64,000 bases of DNA, taken from assembly GCF_000931445.1 (NCBI RefSeq), contig NZ_CP010849.1:1922001-1986000 (forward strand), read 5' to 3'. Position numbers and translations under genes: made by a program. This DNA comes from Streptomyces cyaneogriseus subsp. noncyanogenus (GTDB lineage: Bacteria > Actinomycetota > Actinomycetes > Streptomycetales > Streptomycetaceae). Of this stretch, positions 63,614 through 64,000 are shown piece by piece. The notes under the pieces are model-generated. The model searched no databases. It was given only the letters and a program-made list of their open reading frames with translations, and was not told the origin of the DNA. Position 1 is the stretch's first letter; each line of letters starts with the position of its first letter.

Positions 63614-63830
63614 GCCCCGCACCTTAGACGGTGGCCCGGGGGGCGCCCCAGGGGCCGGTCCCGCGGCCCCGGTTCCCCGTCCGCGGCTTCGCGCGCCGCA
63701 CCGTGCGCGGGCCGGCCGTCCGACGGCACTCCCGGCGTGCCCGCGGCCCTCGTCACCGCCTTCCGCGCCGGCCGGCGGGCTCCCCTCGCGGGAGCCGGTC
63801 TCCGGCCGCGGCCGTGCCGGGGGCTGCGGT

Positions 63831-63836
63831 TAGTCT
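63831..63836 (+). promoter_or_regulatory. probable -10 element of the last gene
   Basis: TAGTCT at 63831-63836, 51 nt before GTG 63887. Confidence 0.35.
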
Positions 63837-63886
63837 CGACTCCGTCCGTTTCCGTACCCACCCGTTGTGAGCGAAGAGAGCACCGC

Positions 63887-64000
63887 CGTGACCCATCCCT
63901 TCCTGGACCTCGCCCCCCTGAGCGCCGACCGCTTCGCCTCGATCGAGGACCGGGTGGCCAGGCTGCTCGGCACCGGGCAGGACGTCGTGATCATGCAGGG
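63887..64000 (+). CDS. aminotransferase-like protein, N-terminal part only
   Basis: The gene runs off the right edge; 38 codons are present, reading THPFLDLAPLSADRFASIED, RVARLLGTGQDVVIMQG. The N-terminal sequence fits, from memory, an alanine-glyoxylate-type aminotransferase found here in Streptomyces. In-frame GTG 63866 is an alternative start, giving seven more residues; GAAGAGA lies before GTG 63887. Function is uncertain from this fragment. Confidence 0.55.

Overview
The window is about 72% GC, codes densely in operons joined by ATGA/GTGA overlaps, starts many genes with GTG, and carries typical Streptomyces core genes (gbn, pitH2-type transporter, an LAETG-anchored surface protein, an aerial-lineage cobalamin cluster). 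From memory, gene order follows the Streptomyces coelicolor chromosome from about SCO1798 to SCO1862. It is core chromosome: I see no prophage, IS element, CRISPR array, tRNA or rRNA.

Layout. 1-10.8 kb: end of an NfeD-like gene, an ABC ATPase, a two-component pair, a secreted SLT-domain protein behind a structured leader, serB, a SixA-like phosphatase, and a CynX/NimT-type MFS exporter with its 38-aa companion peptide and a divergent FadR-type regulator. 11-17.4 kb: fabG-fabI, the tldD-tldE protease pair, tyrS and a GlsB-like membrane protein. 17.4-20.3 kb: a DUF3099 gene, a small Cys/His protein and moaA. This stretch is damaged by assembly artefacts: five loxP-type 42-nt linkers, matching the 454 Titanium mate-pair linker as I remember it, sit among short direct and inverted copies of the two genes. 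moaA is split in the record but can be restored on paper to 329 codons. 20.4-35.5 kb: DUF485-actP acetate symporter with a Crp-like site, two tandem secreted subtilases, a DnaQ-BRCT exonuclease, a metallothionein-like protein, a SURF1 protein, a GH15 enzyme, a variant SDR, a five-gene Asp23/AmaP envelope operon, an enoyl-CoA hydratase and the nucleoid protein Gbn. 35.8-43.4 kb: an ABC-F ATPase preceded by a 7-codon leaderless leader peptide, a VOC protein, an unknown 466-aa protein, an alpha/beta hydrolase, a class II aldolase and a PiT phosphate transporter behind a PHO box.

43.4-61.4 kb: a B12 riboswitch and a cobalamin operon (cobD, cobQ, cobN, a fused ChlI/D-like chelatase, cobO, cobB, cobI; then, after an opposite-strand ZIP transporter gene, cobM, cobL, cbiG-cobJ; then cbiX and cobC). 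The set mixes early-insertion (anaerobic: CbiX, CbiG) and late-insertion (aerobic: CobN plus AAA/VWA partner) cobalt chemistry. cobA, cobH, cobK, cobU, cobS and cobT are not in the window. 61.4-64 kb: a sortase-type LAETG protein, an amidohydrolase and the start of an aminotransferase-like gene.

The most useful points for a second look are the linker artefact, the leader peptide before the ABC-F gene, the Asp23/AmaP operon, the GATC cluster near gbn, the Crp-like and PHO-box sites, the SLT leader RNA, and a Streptomyces repeat embedded in frame inside the ZIP gene.
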